Shown: piece after piece, positions 1 to 8,185 of the stretch
Layout of the letters: every line of letters starts with the position of its first letter
Numbering within the stretch: the stretch's first letter is position 1
The notes under the pieces: model-generated
The model's input: only the letters and a program-made list of their open reading frames with translations
Database searches by the model: none
Told to the model about the DNA's origin: nothing
Position numbers and translations under genes: made by a program
Assembly: GCF_022317005.1 (NCBI RefSeq)
Contig: NZ_CP081006.1
Coordinates: forward strand, 3,658,001-3,722,000
Source: Mycobacterium sp. IDR2000157661
Lineage (GTDB): Bacteria; Actinomycetota; Actinomycetes; Mycobacteriales; Mycobacteriaceae
Reading direction: 5' to 3'
DNA: 64,000 nt

Positions 1-144
1 GCCCTCGGGGCTGGCGTCTGCCGTCTCGGCGCCCTCGGTGTCGACGGACGCGGTTTCGTCCGGTACAGCCGGCTGTGGCTCGACTGCCGCCGCGTCGGCA
101 GAGTCCGTCGTGTCGGTCCCGGTCGTAGTGTCTGTGGTGTTCAT
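1..144 (-). CDS. partial acidic, Thr/Ala-rich protein of the element
   Basis: An ATG at 144 overlaps the stop of the upstream gene as ATGA. The open frame runs off the left edge of the window. The 48 visible residues begin MNTTDTTTGTDTTD and are rich in Thr, Asp, Ala and Glu, so this is a low-complexity acidic N-terminus. The tight overlap shows it is the next cistron of the leftward operon. No domain is recognisable. Acidic N-termini like this occur in phage scaffold or structural proteins, but that is only a guess. Confidence 0.6.
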   Translation of the reverse strand, partial: MNTTDTTTGTDTTDSADAAAVEPQPAVPDETASVDTEGAETADASPEG

Positions 145-494
145 CGGTCGTAGCCCTTCGTGTCGTATGGGTCGAACAGTTCGACGCCGGGATACTCGCC
201 GGCTTCGATAGCCGCCGCGATACCAAGCCGGTCCGCGTGTGCCCGGTCAACCACCAGACTGTTGAACACGAACGTCTCGACTGACCGGCCGACCGCCATC
301 GGCCGGCCATCGGCGTCGGTCAAGATGTCGGCGTCGGTCGTCGTGAACCGGCCGGCGCCCCGGTTCTGCGCCCAGCGCCGCGAGTAGTCTTCGACGTCGG
401 CCAGCGTGATCTCATACCGCGGACCCGGCGGTCGCTTGCCTACGCCGCCGAACAACTCCCGAACCGCGGCCCGCAGGTCGTCTCTGTCCATCAT
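141..494 (-). CDS. hypothetical element protein, 117 aa
   Basis: It starts at tandem ATG codons (494 and 491) preceded by a GAGAGG ribosome site, and ends overlapping the next cistron as ATGA. The sequence is soluble, with no membrane segment or cysteine. The middle reads LADVEDYSRRWAQNRGAGRF and the end VELFDPYDTKGYDR. I do not recognise the family. The context (WhiB-like gene upstream, same strand, 106-bp gap) places it in the element's leftward operon, perhaps under a separate promoter in that gap. Confidence 0.65.
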   Translation of the reverse strand: MMDRDDLRAAVRELFGGVGKRPPGPRYEITLADVEDYSRRWAQNRGAGRFTTTDADILTDADGRPMAVGRSVETFVFNSLVVDRAHADRLGIAAAIEAGEYPGVELFDPYDTKGYDR

Positions 495-558
495 TTTCGT
501 GATCCTCTCGTTGTTGTTTTTTTGGAAAAGTTCAGGGGGGGCGGTGCCAATGCCATGA

Positions 559-583
559 GGGGCGCCTGGGGGTGGGGGCGGGG
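559..583 (+). other. G-quadruplex-type motif
   Basis: Four guanine tracts of 4, 5, 5 and 4 bases lie within 25 bp on the plus strand (559-562, 568-572, 574-578, 580-583). Two of the loops are a single base. The motif is in the 106-bp gap between the WhiB-like gene and the 117-aa gene, with a further run of seven G upstream. Both neighbours are leftward, so their mRNA would carry the C-rich complement; any quadruplex would be in the DNA template strand. Confidence 0.5.
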
Positions 584-600
584 AGCACCCGCCCTGGGGG

Positions 601-894
601 TCATGGCTTCACCGCGCCGGACGTGTTCACGACCTGGCCGGCGATGACGCCGCGCGGACGCTGTGCGGCCGGCAGGCCTTGCAGGTACTCGCGGCAGGGA
701 TGCAGTGACGGACACGTCTCACATAGCCGCAGCGCCTCACGGCGGGCGTCGGCGAGGTCTTCCGTAGTGGATCGGCCGGCGGCGCGGGCCTCGCCGGTAG
801 TCCGCTCGAACAGATCCGCGCGCCTCGTACAGCGCGCGCCGGGCAGCGCGGGGATGCTTTCGAGCAGTGCGCGCATGGTGTCCCAATCGGGCAT
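601..894 (-). CDS. WhiB-like iron-sulfur transcription factor of the element
   Basis: 97 residues with the WhiB cysteine pattern: Cys22, then Cys58-x2-Cys61-x5-Cys67, expected to bind a 4Fe-4S cluster. The GVWGG-type turn is replaced by RGVIAG (residues 81-86), and the short tail lacks the strongly basic DNA-binding end of chromosomal WhiB proteins. Known WhiB proteins act through sigma factor region 4, and phage WhiB copies can interfere with host WhiB regulation. The gene lies between a zinc-finger gene upstream and the 117-aa gene downstream. It starts at ATG 894, 6 bp after the previous stop codon. Confidence 0.8.
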   Translation of the reverse strand: MPDWDTMRALLESIPALPGARCTRRADLFERTTGEARAAGRSTTEDLADARREALRLCETCPSLHPCREYLQGLPAAQRPRGVIAGQVVNTSGAVKP

Positions 895-900
895 GGGGGC

Positions 901-1500
901 TCAGTCCTCGGGGTCGTGCGAATGGATGGGCTCGGAGAAGGAGCGGGTCGGGTGGGCCGGCGCGGCCTGGTGCTCGACGTCGGGCGGGCTCGGCGGGCAG
1001 CGACGCACGCACGGCACCCGTCGGCGACGCGGGCCGCGGCGGTCGTCGTCGACGACGCAGGGCTGGCCCGGTTCGGCGCCGCACGTCGGGCACGGTTGGT
1101 CGATCGCGCCGCGGTAGGGCGCTGGGATTGCGCCCGCCTGATCTTTGGCTGTGGCCGCGGCCGGCCGGCCCGCTTCGAGGCGTGCATCTGCCCGGTCCTC
1201 GCGCGCCTGTCGTTCGGCGGTCGTCTCGCGGTCGATCCGATCGCGCCGGATGGCGATGGCCGCTTGCACGATGTCGCGCGGCAGCGGCCGGAACCGCTCG
1301 CCGGTCCTGTCGGTGCCGTTGTCCCGGTACGCCATCGTGACGCCGGCTAGGACGTCGGCTTCGTTCAGCCGGTAGACGGCGATCTGCTCGGCCCATGCGG
1401 CGACGGTCGCGCGGTTCGGTTGTGGGAACCAGGGGTCGTTCGCGGCGCACTTCGCGAGCGCTTTGGCCGCGGTCTGCTGGTAGTCGTGCGGGTCGCTCAT
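901..1500 (-). CDS. phage-type protein with C-terminal zinc finger
   Basis: 199 residues from ATG 1500, overlapping the upstream replication-type gene as ATGA. The N-terminal 90 residues are helical and resemble small proteins next to phage replication genes; they hold no known catalytic motif. Near residue 140 is CPTCGAEPGQPC followed by an Arg-rich stretch, the pattern of the DNA-binding zinc finger common in actinobacterial phages and plasmids. An open frame continues upstream to 1797 but lies wholly inside the neighbouring gene, so the overlap start is preferred. A role in element replication or regulation is inferred from position. Confidence 0.72.
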   Translation of the reverse strand: MSDPHDYQQTAAKALAKCAANDPWFPQPNRATVAAWAEQIAVYRLNEADVLAGVTMAYRDNGTDRTGERFRPLPRDIVQAAIAIRRDRIDRETTAERQAREDRADARLEAGRPAAATAKDQAGAIPAPYRGAIDQPCPTCGAEPGQPCVVDDDRRGPRRRRVPCVRRCPPSPPDVEHQAAPAHPTRSFSEPIHSHDPED

Positions 1501-2375
1501 CGTTCGATCGCTTTCGAGGTTTCGGGTTCGGGCCGGCCTAGTTCCATCCAGCCGGCGACTTTCGCTTCGCCGCGGGTTCGGCCGGCAGCATCGCGTTCCG
1601 CACCGCCGGTCGATCGCCGTTTCGATTCGGCCTCTCGGCGGATCCAGTTGCGCCAGGTGGCGTTCCAGTCGGCTTTGCGCGCGTCCTTGCCGGCCTTCGA
1701 GTGCCAGTAGTCGGTGAACTTGTCGTGCTCGGCTGGGAGGTCGACGTCCGGGTACTTGGCGCGCATGGCGTCGATTACGACTCGGTCTGGTTCCCACCCG
1801 TCAGGGAGACGCGTGCCCTTCGGGTCTCTTTGCCGCGGGCGGTCGTTTCGCTGAATGGGGACGATTTCGGCGCCGGCCGGTTCGTGCTCTCGCGCGCGCG
1901 CTTCTCCCTCGTCTCTATCTTTTGTCTCCAAGGTCTCTATAGGTAGTGCAGATGGCGATTTCGCCTCGGCACCGTGGCGATTTCGCCCAGGGGGCGTGGC
2001 GATTTCGCCTCGGTCCTTGGCGATTTCGCCTTCTGGCTGCTCAGACTGTGGCGAATCCGCCTTTTGGCAGTTCACGGCGTCGCCGGCGTCGGCCGGCCGA
2101 TATGCTCGCGTCTGGTCCTCGGGGTTGTCCAAGTTGTTTGCTGAAACCACCGCGTCGCCGAGTTTCAGTAGCGCCCGCTTGACGGTATCGGCCGACGCCC
2201 CGATCTCATGGCCGAGGTCGCGCCGCGACACTCGCCACCATCGGAACCCGTCACGCTCGAAGCGGTTGGTGCCTTCGGACTCGCATCGGAAGCGAATATG
2301 CGCGAGCACAGCGGCGCCGGCGAAGCCGTAGCGCTGGATCTCGTCGGGCACGACCATGACGAACGGCGGTCTCAT
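1497..2375 (-). CDS. replication-initiation-type helix-turn-helix protein
   Basis: 292 residues from ATG 2375, which overlaps the previous stop as ATGA. An in-frame extension to 2441 is possible but would run into the upstream gene. The N-terminal third (WRVSRRDLGHEIGASADTVK) reads as a winged-helix or HTH fold that places a recognition helix on DNA. A long polar linker follows, and the C-terminus has the phage replisome-organizer block with FTDYWHSKAGKDARKADWN and WRNWIRRE. The family suggests origin binding or helicase loading for the element. The middle is low-complexity, as is usual for these proteins. Confidence 0.72.
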   Translation of the reverse strand: MRPPFVMVVPDEIQRYGFAGAAVLAHIRFRCESEGTNRFERDGFRWWRVSRRDLGHEIGASADTVKRALLKLGDAVVSANNLDNPEDQTRAYRPADAGDAVNCQKADSPQSEQPEGEIAKDRGEIATPPGRNRHGAEAKSPSALPIETLETKDRDEGEARAREHEPAGAEIVPIQRNDRPRQRDPKGTRLPDGWEPDRVVIDAMRAKYPDVDLPAEHDKFTDYWHSKAGKDARKADWNATWRNWIRREAESKRRSTGGAERDAAGRTRGEAKVAGWMELGRPEPETSKAIER

Positions 2376-2725
2376 GGTGCGCTCGCTCGTTCGGAGTGCC
2401 ACGCGCACGACCGGCCGGGCGTTCTCACCGACTGACGGCACGGACGGCCGTCAGCCCGCGGCCGGCCACAGCGGTACGGCGCGCACTGCACCGCGGCGCG
2501 CCATCGAAAGGGCAGCGGGCCGACCTGTTCGTGGGGCTGGTTCGCGTTACCGTGCTGCGCGTCCCCGCCGTCCAGCAGGTCGGCTTCGTTGACGAGCCAC
2601 GCGACGTCTTCGCCGTCCGCGGTTACGCACCATGCGACGACGTAGCCAGCCAGGCCGGCGTCGGCCAGGCCCACACTGCGCTCCCAGTCAACGAGCACGT
2701 ACCCGTCGAGGTTGCCGCCTACCAT
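2372..2725 (-). CDS. small element protein with C-terminal Cys/His cluster
   Basis: 117 residues from ATG 2725 (GTG 2728 is also possible). The C-terminus carries CGRP, then GRPC, then GRSCAWH, a spaced Cys-Cys-Cys-His set seen as a small zinc ribbon in actinobacterial phage proteins. The N-terminal half is acidic with short hydrophobic strands and has no known motif. The 3' end overlaps the replication-type gene as ATGA, so the two are probably translated together. Function unknown. Confidence 0.65.
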   Translation of the reverse strand: MVGGNLDGYVLVDWERSVGLADAGLAGYVVAWCVTADGEDVAWLVNEADLLDGGDAQHGNANQPHEQVGPLPFRWRAAVQCAPYRCGRPRADGRPCRQSVRTPGRSCAWHSERASAP

Positions 2726-2778
2726 CACGCACCCTTCGCTTCATCGTTGGTAGAAACTGATTCCTGAGGCCGTGGCGC

Positions 2779-2976
2779 CTAGGGGTCTATGGCGACCTGC
2801 TGGATGACGGCCCGGTATTTGCGCGTGGCGCGGCCCATGTGGTCCCTCACCACGACGGTGATGACGTCGCCTTCCGCGGTGGCATCGGCGCGGGAATCCC
2901 AGTCGTCGGCCTTCTTGATCGGGAACACTTCGCTTGCGGCCGCGAGGCGGGCCGCGATCTGCTGCGCTTCGCTCAT
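2779..2976 (-). CDS. hypothetical 65-aa element protein
   Basis: It starts at ATG 2976, overlapping the stop of the excisionase-like gene as ATGA. The sequence begins MSEAQQIAARLAAASEVFP and contains a beta-rich block (GDVITVVVRDHMGR). No cysteine, membrane segment or known motif is visible. Support comes from the overlap start and the operon position. A competing frame across 2741-3115 is longer but Arg/Ser-rich and conflicts with the overlap arrangement. Confidence 0.6.
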   Translation of the reverse strand: MSEAQQIAARLAAASEVFPIKKADDWDSRADATAEGDVITVVVRDHMGRATRKYRAVIQQVAIDP

Positions 2977-3233
2977 CGGGCACCGTCGACGCGATTCGAC
3001 GCCAGGAAGGCGAGCACGTCAGCCCGCAGGTAACGAATCCGGCTTCCGATGCGGGTGTACGGGATTCCCTTGCGCTGGTATCGGTCCTGTGCCAGCGCAC
3101 CCTCGGTCGTGCCAACGACCGCGGCTACATGCTTGCCGGTCGACACTGGTGGGAGTGCTTCTGCGGGGATCGACCTGTCGAGGTCGGCGATGAGGCGGTC
3201 CAGCGCGGTCGGGGTCATCGAAGTTGTCACCAT
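2973..3233 (-). CDS. excisionase-like / AlpA-type DNA-binding protein
   Basis: 86 residues from ATG 3233 with a GAAAGGG ribosome site. The C-terminal half (TEGALAQDRYQRKGIPYTRI, then RIRYLRADVLAFL) is the MerR-like winged helix of excisionases and AlpA-type regulators: one helix, a wing around GSRIRY, and a closing helix with the DVLAFL signature. It is the first gene of the leftward operon, divergent from the repressor and integrase genes, the usual place for a recombination directionality factor. It could instead be a transcriptional activator of the operon. Confidence 0.78.
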   Translation of the reverse strand: MVTTSMTPTALDRLIADLDRSIPAEALPPVSTGKHVAAVVGTTEGALAQDRYQRKGIPYTRIGSRIRYLRADVLAFLASNRVDGAR

Positions 3234-3247
3234 GCGCCCTTTCGGGA

Positions 3248-3316
3248 TTGATCGTCGAGATGATCAGGTTTGATCGTCATGGTTATCAGGTTGAATCACA
3301 ACCATGTAATTGTCAA
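3248..3316 (-). promoter_or_regulatory. operator/promoter region for the leftward element operon
   Basis: TTGATC half-sites lie at 3248-3253 and 3270-3275, with a TGATCA palindrome at 3261-3266. ATCAGGTT occurs twice as a direct repeat (3263-3270 and 3285-3292). On the minus strand a perfect TTGACA hexamer lies at 3316-3311 and GATAAC further downstream, but their spacing (about 23 bp) is long for a vegetative promoter, so the exact promoter is uncertain. The half-sites match those in the repressor promoter, which suggests one regulator controls both directions. Confidence 0.5.
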
Positions 3317-3326
3317 GAGCGAGTAG

Positions 3327-3363
3327 GTGACAGATCAAAATTGATCACTTAGTGTCGTCTGGT
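3327..3363 (+). promoter_or_regulatory. repressor promoter with operator embedded in the spacer
   Basis: GTGACA (3327-3332), a 17-bp spacer and TAGTGT (3350-3355) form a good vegetative promoter. The first ATG (3364) lies 8 bp past the -10 box, as in a leaderless transcript. The spacer contains GATCAA-AA-TTGATC (3333-3346), a palindrome of the same half-site found on the leftward side. A repressor bound there would block RNA polymerase, so autoregulation is the simplest reading. Confidence 0.65.
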
Positions 3364-3876
3364 ATGGCAGAAGGTCAGGACAAGGCGGGTCGCCGGCTAG
3401 ATGCGACCGGCGAGACGGTGCAGGCGAACATCAGGCGGATTCGAGACGACGTGCTGCGAATCCCGGTCACGGAACTTTCGCGTCGACTGGAGGGCCTTGG
3501 GCGGCCGATACCACCGTTAGGTCTGCGGAGGATCGAAGACGGGACACGTCGGGTGGACGTTGACGATTTGGTGAGTATCGCTGTGGCGCTTGGGGTTTCA
3601 CCTGCCACACTGTTAATGCCTGAGAGCGCTAGCGCTGAGGATGCGGTGACGCTTACCGGGTGCAAGGAGCAGGTGCCCGCCGGGTACGCATGGGAGTGGC
3701 TAGGTGGCGACTTGCCGTTGCCGGACTCTGGTGACTCCGCACTCACGTTCTATGCCCGCGCGGTGCCGACCTGGGCCACGAAGACGATGGAGCAGCGACT
3801 ACTCGGCGAACGTGGGCTGAGGTCAGCCATGCGCGAGATGATCGACCAGATGGATTCCACCCATGGCGACGATTAA
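3364..3876 (+). CDS. XRE-family repressor of the element
   Basis: 170 residues from ATG 3364, chosen because a TAGTGT box lies 8 bp upstream; GTG 3352 is an alternative. Residues 15-75 form an XRE-type HTH domain: RRIRDDVLRIPVTELSRRLE, then a turn with LGLRRIEDGTR, then VDDLVSIAVALGVSPATLL. The C-terminal half has no known motif. The gene overlaps the integrase by 14 bp and is divergent from the excisionase-like gene. It is probably the immunity or lysogeny-type repressor acting on the TTGATC sites between 3248 and 3346. Confidence 0.8.
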   Translation: MAEGQDKAGRRLDATGETVQANIRRIRDDVLRIPVTELSRRLEGLGRPIPPLGLRRIEDGTRRVDVDDLVSIAVALGVSPATLLMPESASAEDAVTLTGCKEQVPAGYAWEWLGGDLPLPDSGDSALTFYARAVPTWATKTMEQRLLGERGLRSAMREMIDQMDSTHGDD

Positions 3877-5011
3877 GCGTTACCCGACGGCCGCGGGTGA
3901 ACGGTGGGAAGTCCGCTACCGCCAACCGAACGGAATCACCAGTCGCAAAAGAGGATTCACGACGAAGCGCGACGCGTCGGCGTGGGCATCGAAGGTCGAG
4001 ACGACGAAGGCCGAAGGCGCCTACGTGTCGCCGGCGCGCGGCCGGGTGACGGTCGGCGACCACTCGGTCGGATGGCTGGCACGGCAGGAGCAGACCCTCT
4101 CGCCGTCCTACTACCGAACTATCGCCTACGCCTACGGCAAGCACGTCGAACCGAAGTGGGCCGGCGTCCCGGTGGGCAAGGTCGACACCCTGGACGTGAA
4201 GGCGTGGGCCGCGGCCATGACCCGCGACGGGTCGAGCGCGACCGTGGTCAACCGCGCGGTAGGCATCCTGGCGGGCATCCTCGACGACGCCGTTGAGCAC
4301 CGGGCGCTCGTGTTCAATCCGGCCCGCCGGTTCAAGCGCGGCGAGAAGCCGCAGAAGGCACCGAAGCGCCACGTCTATCTCACCGAGGCGGACGTGTGCC
4401 GGCTGGCCGAGGAGTCCGGCCGCTACGCCGACCTGGTGCTGACCCTGGCGTTCACCGGCCTGCGTTGGGGCGAGGCAATCGCGCTGACCGTCGCCGAAGT
4501 CGAGTTCCTGAAACGGCGAATTTCAGTGCACCGCAACGCTGTTCAAGTCGGGCAACAGTTCGAGGTCGGGCAGACGAAGGGCAAGGAGAACCGGATGGTG
4601 CCGGTAGCGGCGTCGGTGCTGTCCCGGCTAGCGGTCCGGTGCGAGGATCGCGGCGCCGGCGACCTGCTGTTCCCGGCCCGCGGCGGCGGGTACTTGAAGC
4701 GTCCCAGCTACGACTCGACGGGATGGTTCAACAGGGCGGTCGAGCGCGCCGAAGTGCAGACGATCACCCCGCATGATCTTCGGCATACGTGCGCGAGTTT
4801 GGCTGTCAGTTCGGGCGCGAATGTCCTTGCGGTGTCGCGGATGCTGGGCCACAAAGACCCGAGCGTCACGTTGAGGATTTACGCCGACCTGTTCGACAGC
4901 GACCTGGACGCGGTGGCCGTCAATCTGGACGCGAGAATTTCCGACAGTGTCCAAACCGTGTCCAAAGCACCCGCTGACCGTCGCCGGCCGCGTCGCATAA
5001 CCGCTGTCTAG
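3863..5011 (+). CDS. tyrosine integrase
   Basis: 382 residues with the full catalytic set of phage tyrosine recombinases: Arg201 (GLRWGE), Lys239 (TKGK), His304 and Arg307 (HDLRHT), His330 (LGHKD) and Tyr340 (RIYADLF). An N-terminal arm-binding domain (about 1-60) begins RYPTAAGERWEVRYR, followed by a SAM-like core-binding domain (about 65-155). The short Arg-rich tail is unusual but harmless. It overlaps the repressor gene and ends 27 bp from the tRNA-Leu 3' end, its likely attachment site. The family integrates by site-specific strand exchange through a covalent tyrosine link. Confidence 0.93.
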   Translation: MATIKRYPTAAGERWEVRYRQPNGITSRKRGFTTKRDASAWASKVETTKAEGAYVSPARGRVTVGDHSVGWLARQEQTLSPSYYRTIAYAYGKHVEPKWAGVPVGKVDTLDVKAWAAAMTRDGSSATVVNRAVGILAGILDDAVEHRALVFNPARRFKRGEKPQKAPKRHVYLTEADVCRLAEESGRYADLVLTLAFTGLRWGEAIALTVAEVEFLKRRISVHRNAVQVGQQFEVGQTKGKENRMVPVAASVLSRLAVRCEDRGAGDLLFPARGGGYLKRPSYDSTGWFNRAVERAEVQTITPHDLRHTCASLAVSSGANVLAVSRMLGHKDPSVTLRIYADLFDSDLDAVAVNLDARISDSVQTVSKAPADRRRPRRITAV

Positions 5012-5037
5012 CTGCGTCGATGCGTCAGCCTGTGTTG

Positions 5038-5097
5038 TGTCCGAGGGGGGACTTGAACCCCCACGCCCGTTAATAGGGCACTAGCACCTCAAGCTAG
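5038..5097. other. probable attachment-site region (tRNA-Leu 3' half)
   Basis: Integrases of this family usually cross over between the anticodon loop and the 3' end of their target tRNA. Here that corresponds to 5038-5097, next to the integrase gene. The duplicated core at the other end of the element is not in the window, so the exact core cannot be read. Confidence 0.45.
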
Positions 5098-5123
5098 CGC
5101 GTCTGCCATTCCGCCACTCGGAC
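5038..5123 (-). tRNA. tRNA-Leu, anticodon GAG
   Basis: The minus strand folds as a class II tRNA of 86 nt: acceptor GTCCGAG/CTCGGAC, anticodon stem CTAGC/GCTAG around loop TTGAGGT with anticodon GAG at 5090-5088, a long variable arm (GCCC/GGGC) and a T-arm with GGTTCAAGTCC. CCA is not encoded. It reads CUC and CUU. The 3' end faces the integrase, and the intact gene suggests the element restores the tRNA sequence on integration. Confidence 0.93.
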
Positions 5124-5186
5124 CAGTTCTGGGCAGCTAAGGCTATCGGATCATCGAGGCCGGACCCAAACCCAGCGACCCCTCCA

Positions 5187-6539
5187 ATGGTACGAATGGT
5201 GACTGTGACTGGTCCCGTCAACGCCGAAGCGGAGGTCGTCGACCTCGTCAGCGCGCTCATCCGGTTCGACACATCCAACACCGGTGAGCCCGCCACCACC
5301 AAGGGCGAGGCCGAATGCGCCCGCTGGGTGGCCGCCCAGCTGGAGGAAGTCGGGTACCGGACCGAGTACATCGAGGCGGGCGCGCCCGGTCGCGGCAACC
5401 TGTTCGCCAGGCTCGAAGGCGCCGATCGCAGCCGGGGCGCGCTGCTGCTGCACGGCCACCTCGACGTCGTGCCCGCCGAGGCCGCCGACTGGAGCGTGCA
5501 CCCGTTCTCCGGTGCGGTGGAGGACGGCTACGTGTGGGGCCGCGGGGCCGTGGACATGAAGGACATGTGCGGCATGCTGATCGCGATCGCGCGGCACTTC
5601 AAGCGGGCAGGCGTCGTTCCGCCGCGCGACCTGGTGTTCGCGTTCATGTCCGACGAGGAAGCCGGCGGAAAGTACGGCTCGCAGTGGCTGGTCGACAACC
5701 GGCCCGACCTGTTCGACGGGGTCACCGAAGCGGTCGGCGAGGTGGGCGGCTTCTCGTTGACCGTGCCGCGCAAGGACGGCGGCGAACGCCGGCTCTACCT
5801 GGTGGAGACCGCCGAGAAGTCGATGATGTGGATGAAGTTGACCGCCCGCAGTCACGCCGGACACGGGTCGATGATCCACGACCAGAACTCCGTCACCGCC
5901 GTCGCCGAGGCCGTCGCCAGGCTCGGCCGTCACGAGTTCCCGCTGGTGCTGACCGACGCGGTCGGCCAGTTCCTGCAGGCGATCACCGAGGAGACCGGCT
6001 ACTCCTTCGACATCGACTCACCCGATCTGCCCGGCACGATCGCCAAGCTGGGCCCGATCGCCCGCGTCGTCGGCGCCACCCTGCGCGACACGGCCAACCC
6101 CACCATGCTCAAGGCCGGCTACAAGGCCAATGTCATCCCGGCGACGGCCGAGGCGGTGGTCGACTGCCGCATCCTGCCCGGGCGTCAGGCCGCGTTCGAA
6201 CGCGAGGTCGACGAGCTCATCGGCCCCGACGTGACGCGGGATTGGATCACCGAACTGCCTTCGTACGAGACCACCTTCGACGGTGACCTGGTGGACGCGA
6301 TGAACGGCGCGATCCTGTCCGTCGACCCCGACGCGCGGATCGTGCCGTACATGCTGTCCGGCGGGACCGACGCGAAAGCGTTCATGCGGTTGGGAATTCG
6401 CTGCTTCGGCTTCGCACCGCTGCAGTTGCCGCCCGACCTGGACTTCACCGCGTTGTTCCACGGCGTCGACGAACGGGTACCCGTTGACGCGTTGAAGTTC
6501 GGCACCCAGGTTCTCGAGCACTTCCTGATGCACTGTTGA
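5187..6539 (+). CDS. M20-family metallopeptidase (dipeptidase/deacylase type)
   Basis: About 450 residues. HGHLDVVPA carries the first metal-binding His and Asp, GRGAVDMKDM the bridging Asp, DEEAGG the catalytic and metal-binding Glu pair, and ALFHGVDERVP the final metal His. A dimerisation insert lies between. M20 enzymes use two zinc ions to cut N-acyl amino acids or short peptides in the cytoplasm; the substrate here is unknown. From memory it matches Rv2141c. Start codons at 5187 and 5196 are both possible; no ribosome site decides between them. Confidence 0.88.
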   Translation: MVRMVTVTGPVNAEAEVVDLVSALIRFDTSNTGEPATTKGEAECARWVAAQLEEVGYRTEYIEAGAPGRGNLFARLEGADRSRGALLLHGHLDVVPAEAADWSVHPFSGAVEDGYVWGRGAVDMKDMCGMLIAIARHFKRAGVVPPRDLVFAFMSDEEAGGKYGSQWLVDNRPDLFDGVTEAVGEVGGFSLTVPRKDGGERRLYLVETAEKSMMWMKLTARSHAGHGSMIHDQNSVTAVAEAVARLGRHEFPLVLTDAVGQFLQAITEETGYSFDIDSPDLPGTIAKLGPIARVVGATLRDTANPTMLKAGYKANVIPATAEAVVDCRILPGRQAAFEREVDELIGPDVTRDWITELPSYETTFDGDLVDAMNGAILSVDPDARIVPYMLSGGTDAKAFMRLGIRCFGFAPLQLPPDLDFTALFHGVDERVPVDALKFGTQVLEHFLMHC

Positions 6540-6565
6540 CGAGACGAACGAAAGGAATTGCCCAC

Positions 6566-7096
6566 GTGTCTTTCCCATACAACCCGTACGACTTCCTTCC
6601 CGACCTGCCGTCGTTCACGCTGTCGTCGAACACCATCACCGACGGTCAGTCGCTGGACAAGGATCAGGTCAGCGGCATCATGGGCGCCGGAGGAAGCGAC
6701 GTCTCGCCACATCTGACCTGGTCGGGCTTCCCCGATGAGACCCGCAGCTTCGCGGTCACCATGTACGACCCCGACGCCCCGACCGCTTCCGGGTTCTGGC
6801 ACTGGGCGGTGGCCAATCTGCCCGCCGACGTCACCGAACTGGCCGAGGGCGCCGGCGACGGCAGCGCCCTGCCCGGCGATGCGCTGATCCTGCGCAACGA
6901 CGCCGGTGCCAGGCGTTTCATCGGCGCGGCGCCGCCACCCGGGCATGGTCAGCACCGCTACATCATCGCGGTGCACGCCGTGGACGTCGACAAGCTCGAC
7001 CTGCCCGAAGACGCCACGCCGGCGTTCCTCGGCTTCAACCTGTTCCAGCACGCGATCGCGCGCGCGCTGATCCACGGCGTCTACGAGCAGAACTAG
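6566..7096 (+). CDS. YbhB/YbcL-type phosphatidylethanolamine-binding-like protein
   Basis: 176 residues from GTG 6566, which follows a GAAAGGA ribosome site; an open frame to 6536 extends into the previous gene and is not needed. PEBP hallmarks are present: SPHLTWSGFP, the ligand-site DPDAP, and FWHWAVANLP. The family binds anionic groups in a small pocket; bacterial members are cytoplasmic with unclear roles, and the M. tuberculosis homologue (Rv2140c, from memory) has been linked to binding of small-molecule inhibitors. It sits downstream of the M20 gene with a 26-bp gap and is probably co-transcribed. Confidence 0.88.
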   Translation: MSFPYNPYDFLPDLPSFTLSSNTITDGQSLDKDQVSGIMGAGGSDVSPHLTWSGFPDETRSFAVTMYDPDAPTASGFWHWAVANLPADVTELAEGAGDGSALPGDALILRNDAGARRFIGAAPPPGHGQHRYIIAVHAVDVDKLDLPEDATPAFLGFNLFQHAIARALIHGVYEQN

Positions 7097-7104
7097 CTGC
7101 AGGG

Positions 7105-8181
<1,077 letters not shown>

Positions 8182-8185
8182 GGCG

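Larger units (their letters stand above)
1..5037. mobile_element. integrase-proximal end of a tRNA-Leu-integrated element (prophage-like or satellite)
   Basis: The tyrosine integrase ends 27 bp from the 3' end of a tRNA-Leu gene, the standard position for an element that uses a tRNA 3' end as attachment site. To its left lie a divergent repressor and a leftward operon of short genes joined by four ATGA overlaps: excisionase-like, zinc-finger, replication-type HTH and WhiB-like proteins. None of these belongs to the mycobacterial core set that starts at 5187. No capsid, terminase or conjugation gene is visible, so prophage, phage satellite and integrative plasmid all remain possible. The left boundary and second attachment site are outside the window. 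Confidence 0.8.

Noticed and set aside
1497..2441. Longer start for the replication-type protein at 2441.
   Set aside because: The ATGA overlap at 2372-2375 and the coding quality of the upstream gene favour ATG 2375.
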